Positions 5,672 to 5,912 of a DNA stretch of 5,912 nucleotides are shown in pieces. The position numbers were made by a program, and so were the translations under genes. The notes beneath the pieces were generated by a model. That model made no database searches. It saw only the letters and a program-made list of their open reading frames with translations, and was not told the origin of the DNA. This stretch comes from an uncultured Kingella sp. (GTDB taxonomy: Bacteria; Pseudomonadota; Gammaproteobacteria; Burkholderiales; Neisseriaceae), in the NCBI GenBank assembly GCA_916720425.1, contig CAKARD010000080.1, forward strand, positions 1-5,912. The letters run 5' to 3'. Within the stretch, counting starts at the first letter, position 1, and each line of letters begins with the position of its first letter.

Positions 5672-5912
5672 TCATCCTTCCGACAGCGGATGTTTGCGGT
5701 GGGCTTTGCGCATAATGCCGTCCTGCAGCCTATGCGCTTCCAAGCGTTGTCGGTTTTCCTCACTGTCATAGCCTTTGTCGGCATAAACGGTCGTACCTTT
5801 GGATAGACCTTCCAACAAAGGCGACAGATGTTTGCACTCATGGGTATTGGCGGGACGACCGCGGTGGTCTCTAAGGTAACGGGTTCTTTGACGATTCAGG
5901 TATTGTTCGATC
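5672..5912 (-). pseudogene. IS5-family transposase relic with internal deletion (partial, runs off window)
   Basis: An open minus-strand frame of 79 codons runs from the right edge to TGA at 5672-5674. Its first 21 residues (IEQYLNRQRTRYLRDHRGRPA) match the N-terminal region of Neisseria IS5-family (IS1106-like) transposases as I recall them. From residue 22 it continues NTHECKHLSPLLEG, then TVYADKGYDSEENRQ and DGIMRKA, which belong near the second catalytic Asp of the DDE domain. In intact relatives these parts are well over 100 residues apart, so the middle, with the first catalytic Asp, is missing in frame. The frame also stops soon after HPLSEG, before the region with the catalytic Glu. 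The protein cannot be an active transposase. GC is about 52% by hand count, against about 40% in the atp genes, which suggests transfer. Family assignment is confident; the exact IS name is from memory. Confidence 0.85.

Noticed and set aside
5635..5679. 15-codon frame starting ATG within GGATGAACCC just after the transposase stop on the minus strand
   Set aside because: Too short, no recognisable product, and the apparent ribosome site is part of the relic sequence. It was also checked as a continuation of the transposase C-terminus, but no matching residues were seen in any frame.

Overview
The window carries most of a bacterial F1Fo ATP synthase operon, read entirely on the minus strand (right to left). 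The order is atpI-atpB-atpE-atpF-atpH-atpA-atpG-atpD, and atpD is cut by the left edge. All eight reading frames look intact within the window and have normal family lengths and the expected catalytic residues. The protein sequences resemble Betaproteobacteria, most likely a member of the Neisseriaceae. The c subunit looks almost identical to the Neisseria protein as I remember it, and an IS fragment upstream looks like a Neisseria-type IS5-family transposase. Hand counts on sample lines give about 40% GC for the atp genes, low for Neisseria proper, so a low-GC genus of the family is plausible. The species cannot be fixed from this sequence.

Layout, left to right: 1-420, the first 140 codons of atpD (beta); 463-1335, atpG (gamma); 1355-2902, atpA (alpha); 2912-3460, atpH (delta); 3465-3935, atpF (b, GTG start); 3936-3993, a spacer with a small RNA hairpin; 3994-4230, atpE (c); 4231-4274, a very U-rich atpE leader; 4275-5141, atpB (a); 5131-5481, atpI (assembly protein, GTG start, overlapping atpB by 11 bases). 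The region 5482-5671 has no gene and holds the probable operon promoter. From 5672 to the right edge there is a broken transposase reading frame on the same strand, with higher GC (about 52% by hand count).

The genes act together. AtpB (a), AtpE (c ring) and AtpF (b) form the membrane proton channel and stator. AtpH (delta), AtpA (alpha), AtpG (gamma) and AtpD (beta) form most of the catalytic F1 head and rotor. AtpI helps assemble the c ring. The epsilon gene atpC would be expected just beyond the left edge. Tight spacing, Shine-Dalgarno sequences buried in upstream genes and the atpI/atpB overlap point to one polycistronic, translationally coupled transcript. The exceptions are the two longer spacers flanking atpE, which probably help set the high c-subunit output.

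I see no new biological system here. The least ordinary items are the transposase relic, in which an N-terminal piece is joined in frame to a later piece with the middle missing, its position directly upstream of the atp promoter, and the RNA signals around atpE.
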